A DNA stretch of 64,000 bases, taken from the NCBI GenBank assembly GCA_016808115.1, contig JAEQBH010000896.1:80941-144940 (forward strand). The letters are read 5' to 3'. The stretch comes from Tetrastigma voinierianum (lineage: Eukaryota > Streptophyta > Magnoliopsida > Vitales > Vitaceae). The notes below the pieces were generated by a model. It did no database searches, was not told the origin of the DNA, and worked only from the letters and a program-made list of their open reading frames with translations. Shown here piece by piece: positions 1 to 11,583 of the stretch. A program made the translations under genes and the position numbers. How positions within the stretch are numbered: the first letter of the stretch is position 1; every line of letters starts with the position of its first letter.

Positions 1-1248
1 CAAGAAAATTCTAAAAACTTTGAGAGGGATTAGGAACATCTTCTGGGATGATTCACAATCAGTCTGGCCACTAGAACTTGTTAGATTATTGGTCAGCGAA
101 ATCCTAGGTAAAACAACTAACAAGAAGTGATAGAGAGGCCATCTTTGGAAGTTTGGACATTTTCCAACCTACCCTCATTATATGCAAAAAGAGCATACTG
201 TAGTTCCATGCTTTGAGCCAAAAATGCTAATTTCTTCAAACGGCGACAATTAGAAACACGAAATCCCTCCTTACAATAATCCTATGACACGGGACCCCCA
301 ATTACTCGATTTTTCGAATAAGAATGTTTCTACTTGTGCGAAGAAAACAAGTTTGGGGGAATATATTTCTTTTGGATTACAAGGATGGATGAGGAAAAAT
401 AAATTGAAGAACTAGAGATAAAGAAGAAGAAGTTGAAAAAGGAATAAGTTTTTTCCTGTGGCCTATATCTCTTGAACAATTAAGCTCGTAGGGGTGTTGC
501 AACACCTAGTACCCTAATGCCAACTAGTATGGGAGTTGCTAGCCCAAAGTTCTGCGTATTAAAGAAATCCTAAGAAGACAAACATTGCACTATTCAATTC
601 TTTGAAAATTAAGAGAAATGAAAAAAAGTTCATTAAAGGAAATGAGCTAATTAGTTGGTCAAACCAAAGACCACGACATCAAGATATGATGTATAAAAGC
701 CGAGGTTGGGAGTTTACATTACAAGGAAGGACAATGATGAAAGATGAAGACCATTATACAGAAAGGAAGAGTGGAATCTGGGTAATTTACCTTCATTTTC
801 GATTGTGCAAATTGAGCCTAGCATTCTGAAGCCTAAAAGACCTCTTTGATCTTGAAGGTTGAATTTACCTACATTAGTGGAGATCAATATGAAAAACAAG
901 CCTATGGGACTTGTAGTTTTCTAAGGAAGTACAGAAGATTAACTAATTCAACAAGAAGATTAAAGGAAGAAGACCTACACACTCACCAGACAGATCTATT
1001 GGCTGAGTATTTTCATGCGGTGTTCATCAGTTTATTTGTAATAAAGGTTGAAAACATTCCTTTTTCTCAATTGAAAACCAAAGTTTGAAATGATACTGCA
1101 ACCTTCTTGTTCAAGTCAAAGGGTGGAATAAGAAAAGATTGTCTTGTGAAACGGAAAAATGTCATGAAAATAAGGTTGGTGTTTGAGGACAAACAAATCT
1201 TTCTTTTATTTTCTTGGGGACAAGCAAAATTTTAAGTTTGGGGGAATT
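1..1248 (+). mobile_element. Athila-like element A1, 3' internal region (partial)
   Basis: This is the tail of a retrotransposon that enters from the left edge, lying between its coding part and its 3' LTR. It aligns by eye, in opposite orientation, with the A2 internal region around 56.5-57.5 kb: both carry a stretch about a five-base-start 'gggtgtt' followed by 'caacacctagtaccctaatg' (near 490-520 here; reverse complement near 57.25-57.29 kb). No convincing protein is encoded; the short open frames at 602-829 and 846-1088 match nothing I recognise. A polypurine-like motif at 348-362 precedes the true one at the LTR edge. Confidence 0.7.
1234..1248 (+). other. Polypurine tract of A1
   Basis: The purine-rich AAGTTTGGGGGAATT lies directly before an LTR-like TGATGAG start. 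Reverse transcriptase uses such a tract to prime plus-strand DNA. The same junction occurs in reverse complement at 56508/56509 in A2. Confidence 0.75.
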
Positions 1249-4222
1249 TGATGAGTAAAAAACTCATTCATTTTTAGTACATTTTTATGATATGTTTCTT
1301 TTATATAATTTCTTGTTTTTATTCAGAAATATGTATTATTTACCAAATTTATGTTTTGTAGAAATTTATAGCATAAATGAAAATTCCTGTAAGGATCAGA
1401 AGTGAAAGCAGTTCAATGGCCAAGGTGAGGTTGCGAGAAAGAATCGAGGTCACGACCATAAGTCATACTATGTTGAATGAAAAGATGGTATGACATAGGA
1501 GAAGTTTGCTGAGACATAAAAAGAGCTTCAAGGAAGGATTTCGTAATCGACACCGTGCACGAGGTCATGACAGGAAAGGGAAGACGACTACGGTTGCAGC
1601 GGATGATTGGCGTCGCGACTATGAATGTTGATATTAAGCTTTGGATCTCTGCCAAACGTTCCGGTTGCAACAAAGTATAAGTTGAAGACTCGATCAAGAT
1701 TACATGACCGGTATTCATGTCGCGACTACATTTCCAAGCAAGCTGGGACGAGCCTAGAAGCGATAGGAGAAACTTCACTGGTCGCGACGCGGCTTTTTAG
1801 GTCGCGACCAGAAAAGAAGCTGAATTGATGAGAAATTGTTGAGTCAAAAAAGAGGCTACAACAGGATGGGGAGAAATGATGTCGCAACATGCTTTTAAGG
1901 TCGCGACATAGATTTCAATAAGGAAAAGAAATAATCAGGTCGCGACTCAAACCACGTGTGACAAGGCGATGAGCAGACGAAAGCGATTTTAAGTCGCTGA
2001 CATGAAAGGGAGCTATGCCCGAATCGATGAATTGCCACGACATGAATTGAGATTAGCGTATACATTCAACAAAAGGAAGAAACGATCAAGTCACGACCCG
2101 GAAATATAAAAATTTAATAAGGAGACTATGAAGCGAGACATGAAGTTGCTTATTTGGATAGGAAGAAAGAATGGTCGCAACATACTTTTGAGGTCGTGAC
2201 AAGAATTGCAGTGATTAAAGAAACTACTTGGTCGCGACCAAATGCTTATGTCGCGACAAGAAAACAAGCAGACTATAAATTTTGAGTCGCAACCTGCTTG
2301 AAGGCTAAAGGCAACAGAAATGATGTCGTGACATCGAATTAAGGTCGCGACACAGAAATGCAATAGAGGTAGGAAGAGCCAGGTCACGACATCGAATTAA
2401 GGTCGCGCGACAACAATTCCTGAAAACAAGAAAAGGTGGTCGCAACCAGGGTTCTCACTGTTGACATTGACAACTAACATGGGTCACAACAAAGAATTCA
2501 TGTCGCGACCACTAATCAAATGCAACTGAAGAAACCAATCACAACAAAAAATAGTAGGTCGCGACTAACAATTGCTAGTTCAAACTGAAAAGAAGGTTGC
2601 GACCAGTTTTCTGAAGTCACGACAAACTTGATAGATCCAAAGCACAAAATGATGTCGCGACAAGCTACTGAGGTCGCAACCTAAAATAGTGAGCTGGGCC
2701 ATTAATTTTAGGGAAAATCCATCTATAGCCTTGGAATCGGGCTGATGCGAGAAAGTTATAAATGAAACCAGATGAGCAACTTCCATTTTTAAAAACCCGT
2801 TATGCAGGAGGAATGAGAAGACTCACTGTATATTTTAGAATATATTTTTATTTTATTTTCTTTTTCTTGATCTGAAACAGTGATCTATGTAGAAATGTCG
2901 AAGCTGAATTTAATTTCTGATTTTCTTTTACAATTACTGCCTGAATTTAATGAAATCTAGACAATCCTGGAATTCGTATCTTCTTAGTTCATTGCAATAC
3001 AGTGGGTGTACTTGATCGATGCTCCATTTTCGATTGTGATGGTTTTGTTAGAACACGACTTCACTAGATTGGATTTATTGTTAACTCTGAGTTTTATGCA
3101 TAAATTAGAGAGAGAATTACCTGGATTGGAATTTTTTTGGTTGATGTGTTATTGAATGGACTTGTTCCCAATAATAGTATCAAATACCCTTCCAAGGTAT
3201 GTATCCTGCTCTAATTTTCAGGAGACCCTCTAAGTGACACAGAGATGGAGATTCCTGAGAGTTTGTAACATTCCTTGGTGGGTGTGTTAGACTACCATTG
3301 AAGAACTATTGAGCTCTGAGATTTCACTTAGATAAATTCCCAATTCACTCATAATTGATGTTGGAGGGGAATATTTATCAATTTAAATAATCAGAGATTT
3401 CACCTTAATCTGTTGGAAAGCTCTTGAGCCTGTGTTAGCTGAGATCTAATCAAGGGAAGGGAAATATCCACTAGATTTAAAGGATGAGTCATCAATCAGG
3501 TTCTAGAAGTTTTGCACAACCCTAACTTGGGAAGCAAGAAATTTGCAGTCTCAAGAAATGGGTATGAAATATTGAGAAAGAAAATACCCAGATCTTGTAA
3601 AGAGTGTGCAGAATACAAGTAACTGGTTAGACCTTTATCTTCGAGAGAAGCAGGGATCTCTAGTTAGTGAATTATGGAGAAATCCAACTGCATTGTTAGG
3701 CATCTTGGACAAATCCAAATCCAGCAACAAAAAAGAGTAATAATGCATTATGGTGCAGAAAATGGCTGTTTCACAGTATTTCCTTGATAGTGTTTATTTC
3801 TCACATAGAATTGATTCAGTCTAGTATATTTTTTTTGTTATTTATTTCATTGTCATATTTCAACTTTCTTTTACTTTTAGGTGTATTCTTTAGGACAATT
3901 ATTTTTCTAGTTAAGCTGATAAATTGTCAATTAGAGGTTCAAATAGTATGAATCTTAAGTAGTTGGGGTAGTTGAACTTCAAATTCTTGTCAATCTCTGT
4001 GGGAATGATATCTGGACTTGCATCCATTTTTACTACTTGTATGACCTGTACACTTGTAGTGTCATATATTAAACCCATTTATAAATCCAAAACTAAGAGA
4101 AAATCAATTTTATTCATTTTTAGAAACTTCATTCCAATCAGCATGTTCTTGAGAAAATTATGGGAGTTCTTTTATAGGTGTTAAATTGAGGGGTTTAGTC
4201 TATATATAACAAAAGGAAAACA
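1249..4222 (+). repeat. 3' LTR of A1 (about 3.0 kb)
   Basis: The LTR starts TGATGAG after the polypurine tract. Its proposed end is the CA at 4222, just where Tat integrase coding begins, implying insertion into a Tat element. The segment around 3960-4060 aligns with the A2 LTR portions near 48.33-48.42 and 63.0-63.1 kb (reverse complement), including 'caatctctgtgggaatgata'. The last 150 bp are not clearly homologous to A2, so the exact end is less certain. No open frame inside is credible. Confidence 0.65.
1430..2690. repeat. Array of dispersed GTCGCGAC palindromes in the A1 LTR
   Basis: At least a dozen exact copies of GTCGCGAC occur (for example 1612, 1719, 1781, 1801, 1900, 1939, 2231, 2250, 2344, 2502, 2558, 2654). 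Many one-base variants lie among them: GTCGCAAC, GTCGTGAC, GTCACGAC and GTTGCGAC. Spacing is irregular, roughly 20-100 bp, and the DNA between copies is not repeated, so this is not a tandem satellite. Confidence 0.85.
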
Positions 4223-4990
4223 AGGGGCCAGTGCAAGTTCACCATTGTAGGAGTGGACTACTTCACCAAATGGGCAGAGGTCGAGCCATTAGCTACAATC
4301 ACCGAGCAAAAGGTACGTAACTTCGTGTGGCGTTCCATAATATGCGGGGTTCGAATCGAAGCATTGGTATTTGATATTAGGCCGAGTTCGACAAGCACAG
4401 AAATTCAAAAACTTTTTCTCCGAGCTCGGAATCAAGAATTACTATTCGTCCCTAGCTCATCCACAGTCCAAAGGACAAGCATAAGTCATTATAAGGACTC
4501 TCGGCGACGTGAAGACTAGGTTTGGAAGAGCACAAGGGTAAATGGGTAGAATACCTCCTGAAGTACTATGGGTGTCTGGAACTACTGCCTTAGTCTTCAA
4601 CTTGAAACTCCATTCTCCTTAAGCGTTTGGCACCGGCGATAGCCTGTCGAGTTGGGCTCAAGTCACCTGGTCGAGGTTCGCAAATGCAGCACGATGAAGA
4701 GTCTCTCGGCAAGCAGTCTCCTCGAGGAGAAGTGAGAGCGGGCTACGAAGAGAGCGTAGGGGTACCAAAAACGACAAGGTACCTATGATCAAAGGTCGGG
4801 CCTAATAGTTTTAAGCAGGTGAGCCTGTGCTCAAAAAATCCTTCCGACAAGGAAGGGCCCGATCACGAAGCGCTTTTAAGCCCAGGAGGACCCTATATCA
4901 TTATCCGCGGATGTCGACTGACTATGAGCTTCAAATGGAAAGGAAGACTTTGCGCCGCTCACGGAGTCTGAGAACCTCGGCGGTTTTACC
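4223..4990 (+). pseudogene. Tat-lineage Ty3/gypsy integrase, C-terminal remnant
   Basis: Integrase joins retrotransposon cDNA to the chromosome. The first frame (4253-4519) opens with VDYFTKWAEVEPLATITE, highly typical of Tat-type integrase cores. It continues with the FVWRSIIC block and, after frame changes, the second catalytic Asp region. At the Pro-Gln-Ser-x-Gly-Gln-Ala block near 4460-4480, the codon where the catalytic Glu is expected reads TAA. Further downstream, in shifting frames, are the post-core 'HKGKWVEYL' block, a LLEEK-like segment and a final GPYII-like block near 4890. The 5' part of pol is missing, cut by the A1 LTR. Clearly dead. Confidence 0.85.
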
Positions 4991-5747
4991 CATAAAGCCT
5001 CATATTGTATCTATTAATAAAAGCGCAGCCGAGTTCTACTTTACGTTCAAATAACGAGTTTGTGTTTATATTCGGCTTTGCCCTAGGGAGCTCGGTTTTA
5101 TCATAAATCCATGGGAACAAGGAGCTTACGGAAGGTTATATGAAACATCAGACAAGTATACGTATTTCCAAAAGATTGTACTTTTATTTCAAAGAATTAT
5201 AGTTAATCCATAAATTTCAATTAGCAAAACCATTCTCTACATCTCAGAAAATTACAACCAGTAATAGCCACTCAAGGCAAAAACCATAAGAAAGAGAAAA
5301 GAGGGGAGGAGAGGTATAGCATAATAAATGGGACTTGAAGCATTCAATGAGACCGCCCCCCTCACGACGTATTCCGATCAGCTTCAATCAAATGGGGACA
5401 AGGGAACAACACAACTCCGACAAATGGGCGGGACTGGGAACGACCACAGCTCTAACAAATGAAACAACAGCGAAACCAAGCGTCGACTATGACCACGAAA
5501 ACGAGACTTCACGTGGCGATCAAACCACTGAAGGTTCATCGTAATAGAACTCATTATTTGGCGAAGGTAGGAAGGAAAATGGGAGCGGAGTATAACATAC
5601 ACCCTCGAAGGAAGACGGTTATTTATAAAGAAGCTTGGACACCTTTGGAAGTCATGCAGTCTGTTCTGATTCTCCATAGACCGGTATTAAAACTAAGCTC
5701 ACTTTCCCAAGGGAAGGAAGACAAAAAAACCCAGGAGCTTGGAAATT
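4991..5747 (+). other. Tat post-integrase spacer
   Basis: This stretch follows integrase and precedes the repeat array. It contains several short open frames on both strands (for example 5335-5544 and 5459-5749 on +, 5384-5677 on -), but none has a recognisable domain. I treat it as untranslated Tat sequence, possibly also the 3' end of the antisense gene. Confidence 0.5.
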
Positions 5748-6468
5748 AAAGAGCCACGTAGGTCAGAGTCCAGAAGAGCCATGTAGCTCAGTTCAAAAGA
5801 GCTATGGAGCTCAGTTCAATAAGAACCCAGAAGCTCGGATATTAAAGAGCCACGTAACTCATTTCAATAAGAGCCTAGTAGCTCGGTTCTCGAGAGCCAT
5901 GCTTCGATCGATAAAACCCGTGCTTCAGTGCGTCAAAACCACGTGCTTCAGTTCAATAAAACCTAGTGCTTCCATTCTTGAAACCCGTAGGTGATTTAAT
6001 AAAAGTCACCCGGCTTCGGTTAAACCGAAGCCACATGCTTCGATTTAATAGAAACGTGCTTTCGGTTGTTAAAATCCATGCTTCGATTTAATAAGAGCCC
6101 GATAGCTCAGTTTATTTAAAAGCCCGCGTAGCTTCTGATTCAATAAGAGCCCGGTAACTTGTTAAACCGAAAACCACATGCTTCAGTTCAATAAAACCCG
6201 ATAGCTCGATTAAGTCGAAGCCACAAATGCTTCGGTTAATAAGAGCCATGCGGCTCGGTTAAATCGAAAACCCTGCCTTTCGATTTATTAAAAACCTATT
6301 GCTTCGATTTGTTAAAACCCGCATGCTTCGATTTGTTAAAACCGCATGCTTCAGTTGATAAACCTAATGCTTCAGTTCAATAAAACGATAACTCGGTTGT
6401 TAAAACCCACGTAGCTCAGACGTTAAGTGCACAATAGCTCAGTTATTAAAAGAGCTTAATAGCTCGGA
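5748..6468. repeat. Degenerate 24-bp tandem repeat array with self-complementary arms
   Basis: About 28-30 diverged units follow the form AAGAGCC-N5-GCTCGGTTCAAT. Units of one sort carry GAGC...GCTC arms (for example 6243-6256). Others carry GAAGC...GCTTC (6027-6041, 6217-6233) and one carries CGAAA...TTTCG (6265-6282). Many units have mismatched arms. Tandem repeats between pol and the 3' LTR are common in Tat/Ogre elements. The array lies between the sense integrase remnant and the antisense gene. Confidence 0.8.
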
Positions 6469-7378
6469 AGCCTCGCAACCTAGGTTGTAAAGTAAGATGG
6501 TAAAGGCGGAGGTCAGAAAGGGTATAAAGTCGAAATATCCACATGCCCGATAAAAATCGAATTGACATTACAGTTCAACGCTTCAGGCCAGTTAATAGAA
6601 TAAGTAGAAAAGCGTAGGGAAAAGCTGGGAAATGTGAGACGGGACTGGCGGCCTCGGTTGCCCGGGCCTCCTAAGTCGGAAGGTGGGGTCGACACAGTGG
6701 GATGAGAGAGTCGGCCTACATAGGGCTCAATCTCGGAGTTCACCCGGGGAGGAACGGCGAGGGCATGCGAAGGCTGCCATGGGGTCGGCTTCATGTTCGG
6801 AATCAAGTTGCCTCCCCTCGGCGGGAACTTGGATGTGAAATCAAACCGGAAGCCTTAGCGGCCTTGCGAAAAGCAAGCCACCCGAAGGCCCATAAGGTAC
6901 AGGCCTCGTCTCTTAACTCGGCAGTCACCCCTTCCTTCTGACTGACCAAGGCCTCCTGCCTTTGAAGATCTCCGCTAAGCTCATGTCATTCCTCAGTTAA
7001 GTGCTCCACGGAGCTCACAGCCTCAGAAGCCTCTTGGCTGACTCGGCTTAATATAGTGGCTTTGATGTGCAGCTCGTCTCGGATACGTGTAGTTAGTCCT
7101 GACCACCCTCTGACTCATCCTGACCACCGCGGCTTCGTCTCGGCCTTTCGGCTCCTCGAGGCCTTCTTTTCTTTATCTTTAGCTCGGGCTTTTGCTGTCG
7201 TGGTGTGCTTCAGGTTGGATTCGTATTTCATGTCATCCTCAATAAAGCATTGCATCCGAGCTCGAAGGTCGGCCTTCTCCGGAGGTCAAGGAGGCAACCT
7301 TGGCCTTATAAACTCCCTTGCTCGCAAGCCCTCGAGTGGGGCGGCCCTCCTCGATAGGCTTTTCATCTAGGTACCCAT

Positions 7379-7453
7379 CTACAGAAACAAGATAAAATTA
7401 ATGGATAGTTTGAAACAACGATGGAACGAACAAATAAAGGTGTCTAGACATAC
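7379..7453 (-). other. Predicted intron 2 of the antisense Tat gene (75 bp)
   Basis: The minus strand starts GTATGT and ends TTTCTGTAG after a long T-rich stretch. The upstream exon ends in ...LSLQGAAT. The downstream exon reads GYLDEKPIEEGRP in a frame one base off, so a small indel lies at or near the junction. Confidence 0.6.
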
Positions 7454-8124
7454 GGTGGCCGCTCCCTGAAGCGATAAGGCTAGAGCCTCCTCGATGACAA
7501 TCATCCAGCCCTCTTGGTCGAGTCCGTAGGATGGACAATGCAGCCCAGACGAGCTCGGAGTTAACCGGCGTGTCCTCCTTCCTCCTGGAGTTCTAAAGCA
7601 ATCCCTTCCCTCGTCCTCTGGCGTCGTAAGAGGGAGCTTGGCGTTTTGCGCTGAGGGACTCCAAATAGAAATGGGCAGGACTTCCAGAGGAGGCTCGGCG
7701 GTCCTCCCCGAAGGATTTTTCGGACTCGCCACCTTGGACTCCTCGGCCATGGAAGGCGCGACCTCTCGTCGAGACATGGGCGACCCGCCATTGGCAATAG
7801 ACGGCGAAGAAGGTCTCCCATCCTCATGATCTTACCCCCCAGTATGAGGGCTCTTAGGGAGGCTGAGGCTTTGCTCTGCCTTCTCTTCTTCTTTGCCAAC
7901 GAATCAACTCGGGCTTGAAGCTCTTCCCGAGTGTGTTTCACGGCAGAAGGCCCCTCACAAGAAGGCTTCATAACAGAAGGCAGAGAGGGCCTCAAGGCAG
8001 GGGGTTGAGAGGGGTTCACACCAGAAGCCCTGGGAATATCTGATCTAATCAGCTCAGAGTACACCCGCGGGAGACAGCCATTTGTTGCACCTCCGCATCC
8101 TCGGGCGAGTCGAGCAATCGGATA

Positions 8125-8202
8125 CTAAAGGCAACACAACTAAAGCAAAGTTAGGCATCTCATAACTATAAAGCTAACTGACTAGCACGACGAGAAACTC
8201 AC
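8125..8202 (-). other. Predicted intron 1 of the antisense Tat gene (78 bp)
   Basis: On the minus strand the segment starts GTGAGT and ends TTTAG. Joining the flanks keeps one open frame, ...MDYPAPT then IRLLDSPEDAEVQQM, whereas reading straight on hits a stop at once. The intron is T-rich relative to its exons. Confidence 0.7.
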
Positions 8203-8836
8203 GTGGGTGCAGGGTAATCCATCGTAGCAATGCCAAGCGTATCCTCTTGGTCAGCAGGGTTATACTCCCAGTTGCGACCCTCGATAAAGAAATAATGCTC
8301 CTTCCAATGTTTGTGGGAAGATGGAAGATCGAAATATTCGGCCTGGCAGTCCCGTTTGAAATATGCAAAAAGCCCTCACGACCTCCTTTGCACTAAAGAA
8401 GTCCAGTATTAGAGCTACGGCCCAGGAACCACTGAGGCCCTTGTCCTAAAAGACGGAAAACAGGCCAGAACTGAAGTGGGAGAAAGTTGGGACGGGCAAA
8501 CGTTGAAGTGCTGTAAGACGTTCTTGATAAAGCGGTGCAAAGGAAAGCGGAGACCTTTCTCGAAGGCCACTTCAAAGAAGCAGACCATCTTGGGAACATG
8601 GACGATGTAAGAGGTGAGAAGATCAGGGCACCATACTCGAATGCCAAGAGGGGGTCTATAGTGGGTAACGAAGGTTTTCTCATAAAGGGGCTTGACCTGA
8701 TTAGGACCCACGACGTCCACATACTTCACGGTAGCCTTCAAATATTCAGAACCTCTAGGGTACCTAATCTTACTAATCTTTCCCTTACCTTTGCCAGACG
8801 GGGATGGATGATCGGTTGGAGGAATACATCGGCCAT

Positions 8837-11578
8837 GGCGACAAGACTATCGAATCCCTTTGTAGATTAAAGTCTTGAGTCGAGCTCCTCGGCGAGCCTT
8901 TTTATCTTGTGAGACCGGAAAGAGCGATTGGGCTGAAAAGGAAGTGCAGCGTGATTGGGCGAAGTATAGGGAGATCAAATGACCAGTAAAGAGGAGGAAT
9001 CCTAGCCAAACATGCCTAACCTAAAGTGAACAATAACTCTCCATGACTAAAATGTGAGGAATTCAGTGAAAAAGTGAGGAAGAGGAGACAAGCAATGACC
9101 ACCGGGGACCCATGGAATCCGGAAACGAGAAAAGGTAACCAAAGGAAGAAGGAGAAAGAGCGTACCAAACTAGGAAGAGAGTAAAAGAGCGACCCCCAGT
9201 GAGATGAAATACATAAACCGCAGAGCGGAGTCTTGGCGATGATCGGAGAAGTTTCGAAGAAAATCTCGATTACGGAGAAAAGAAGTTTTGAAGAATAGGG
9301 AATACGATTCAAATAGCCGTGGGGTGCTTCCAAAAACACTGGAAACGTCAGTCGAAATGGGCTCAAAAATCAAGAAAATCATCATTGCTCCTTGACGTTT
9401 GGCGGCGATAAATGCGATGGCGTTAGATTAGCCCGCGTGATCCACGATCCAGTGATTGACCCTTGCGAATCTTTCGCTTAAGTATTAAAATTGGAAACTT
9501 ATGATGCCTAAAGAAACGTGGTATAGGCCGGAGCGCGGACCCGAGGCAGACCACCAACGAGGCTTAGGTGGAAGCCAGGGCGAGGCTTGGAAGCAAGCCC
9601 AGCGTGAGAGCTCGACCCATGATGACATCCTGATTACTTCTAAGGGGCGAGCCTTGGTTGGGAAGTAAGCCCACCCCGTCGGATAAATAGGTAACATGGA
9701 TGGCCCACCATCCACCAAACGAGATGTATTGTGAAAAACCGAGAAAATCTTAATTTTTACGAAAAATGAGTAAAATGGTAATTCGGTCAAAATCGAATTT
9801 TCTAGATCTCAGATGACAAAATGGACTTCATAGTTGGAATCTTCTCATGAAATCTAGCTACCACAGCCAAATTTAATTGGTCGGAATGTCGAATTTTCCG
9901 CGTTTTAGGTGACTCACAGAGTGCCATGTGTCATGTGAAGAATTAGTCAAACAAGGAAAGCCAAGTGGGGCCCATGTGGACATGTGGGATCTTCTAATTG
10001 ATGGAACCAAAGTAGTGGAAAGAGGATAAGGGTAATCCTATCACCCAATGAGAATTCACATGTGGCAATGTGGGACAAAAAGAGAAAAGAACATATCTTC
10101 TCCTCGATTGGCCAAATCCCAAGATTGGAGGAGAATGGATTTTGTGAGAGAGAGTGTCCAACTTCTCTCTAGAATTCCCATGATCGTAATCATTCGTTTC
10201 CTGGCGAGGCAAGAAACAGTTGCTCCCCACGACAAGAGCTATGCGCAAGCAATTCGCCAGGAGTTTCGACAACTCCAGGATAAGAGTGTTTTCTCTCCTA
10301 CTTGATTTAATCCTTGTTTAAGAGCCTTGTTAATTATTTGGATTGTGAAGGAGGTCAAGGAGTGGTCTTTGGTTAGTCCCAAAACTTGGGGGCTTGAAAT
10401 GTGTAGTGAAATTTGGACTGCTGGCAAATTCCGACGTAATTACGACTATTATTGGTCCATATGTGTTGTTTGTGAATTAAATTGTGGTTTGGGTGTTGTG
10501 AGGTCGAAAATGGCCATGAATTTCGGTTCCACAAAGTGGAACCGATGCTTGGTAAGAGGGCTGCCCACGAACAGCCCACTGCTCGGTTTGGGACTATTAA
10601 AATCAGCCCCGTCATTGTCGACCAAAATGTCCAGTATTATTCAGATAATATCGTTTAAAATGAATGGCTCCTGGATATGTGTGGAAACGAAGTTGTTAAT
10701 GCATATAATTAAATGTGTTAACATGAGGTTGAATTATATAAAAATATAATTGTGTGTGAGCCATTGGAATTGGATTGTTTATTAGTCCATGTAAGCTAAT
10801 TTTAATGTTATTGCTATGAATAAATAACATGTGGTTAGTATGTGAATTTTGTCAATATATGCATGATTGATATATTGGCATGTATTGTATGAAATGACAT
10901 AATGCATTTCATTTGCACCGGGGCAACCTAGAATAATAGGTGTGAGTGCACGACACGAAAGAAAAAGGAAAATTGTCAGGAAAGGAATTTGAAAGGAAGA
11001 ATTTTCTAGAATCAGACAGATTGGCTCCAAGAATTCACGTCTAAGGGGCCCATAAATTGCTCTAGAGTTTTCCAACAAATTCACCCTAGAGTCAGTCTAA
11101 TAGATTTACCAAACTCGTAGTGTGTTTTCGAGAATTAAAACCTTTTGTTTTGAAAATGCTGTTTTCTCACATTCGCTTTAGGCAGTGTGAGGGAGTTTCC
11201 ATGAGGGTCGAGAGTTCGTGGGAAAGGTGAGTCACATTCTCATCCATATCATGTAGACATTCAAGTAGGATCATGTATTTTCTTGAATGTGTTTGGTTGC
11301 TATTATATGTGTACTCCTAGCTGGGAGTAACCCATGCAAGAGATTATCACTACCGGGCATTACCACCCCATCAGGATCCCCTTTCGCATGTGGAGTGTTC
11401 TACATGACGCTCATTAGGAGGTCTCTTATGAGAAGAAAGTCGATATGTGGCTTTGATTGATTATTTTGAAACATGTATTAGAATTCCAAATTTTAATATA
11501 TGTTTGTATTAAGAGGATGTAACAACTCTTCGAGACTATTGTAATATAGTTGGTTAGATTTGTGAGTATTAATGTACG
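8837..11578. other. Unresolved repeat-like DNA between Tat and element F
   Basis: The first part (to about 9.4 kb) is upstream of the antisense gene and may hold its promoter; frames at 9016-9366 and 9170-9385 on - look like chance. From about 9.73 kb (TGTGAAAAACCG) to 11578 the sequence has the look of a long LTR: no coding, moderate AT content, many short direct repeats. I could not find a second copy, primer site or polypurine tract that would define its ends. Confidence 0.4.
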
Positions 11579-11583
11579 GGTCT
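11579..11583. repeat. Target-site duplication GGTCT, left of element F
   Basis: The five bases before the LTR start at 11584 match exactly the five bases after its end (18506-18510). Five-bp duplications are the usual gypsy integration footprint. Confidence 0.9.

Larger units (their letters stand above)
6600..8836 (-). pseudogene. Antisense Tat gene (gypsy-type putative transposon protein), three exons, broken
   Basis: This gene runs opposite to the Tat integrase. Its likely start is the ATG at 8836-8834 in a CCATGG context (MADVFLQPIIHP). After a frame change, 8741-8415 encodes a block with 'FFEVAFEKGLRFPLHRFI' and a QLSP segment, typical of the plant 'putative gypsy type transposon' domain (Pfam PF04195, from memory). 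A further open stretch (8370-8203) reads FKRDCQAEYFDLPSSHKHW. Two introns are visible (separate entries); reading frame is kept across the first. Exon 2 is basic and Pro/Ser-rich (VDSLAKKKRR near 7.9 kb). Exon 3 reads into a helical, Glu-rich segment with LQRQEALVSQKEG and ELRDEACTLWASGWLAF (near 6.85-6.96 kb). Stops and at least three frameshifts make it non-functional as written. The product's function is unknown; antisense ORFs in this position are known for the Tat lineage. Confidence 0.75.

Noticed and set aside
1430..2690. CRISPR-like or satellite interpretation of GTCGCGAC copies
   Set aside because: Spacing is irregular and the repeat is only 8-10 bp; no cas genes; eukaryotic context.
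5748..6468. CRISPR-like look of regular short repeats
   Set aside because: Units are about 24 bp, head-to-tail with no separate unique spacers, in a plant retrotransposon context.
7056..7370. 104-aa plus-strand frame and neighbours in 6.5-9 kb
   Set aside because: They overlap the antisense Tat gene, whose minus-strand blocks are recognisable and separated by introns.
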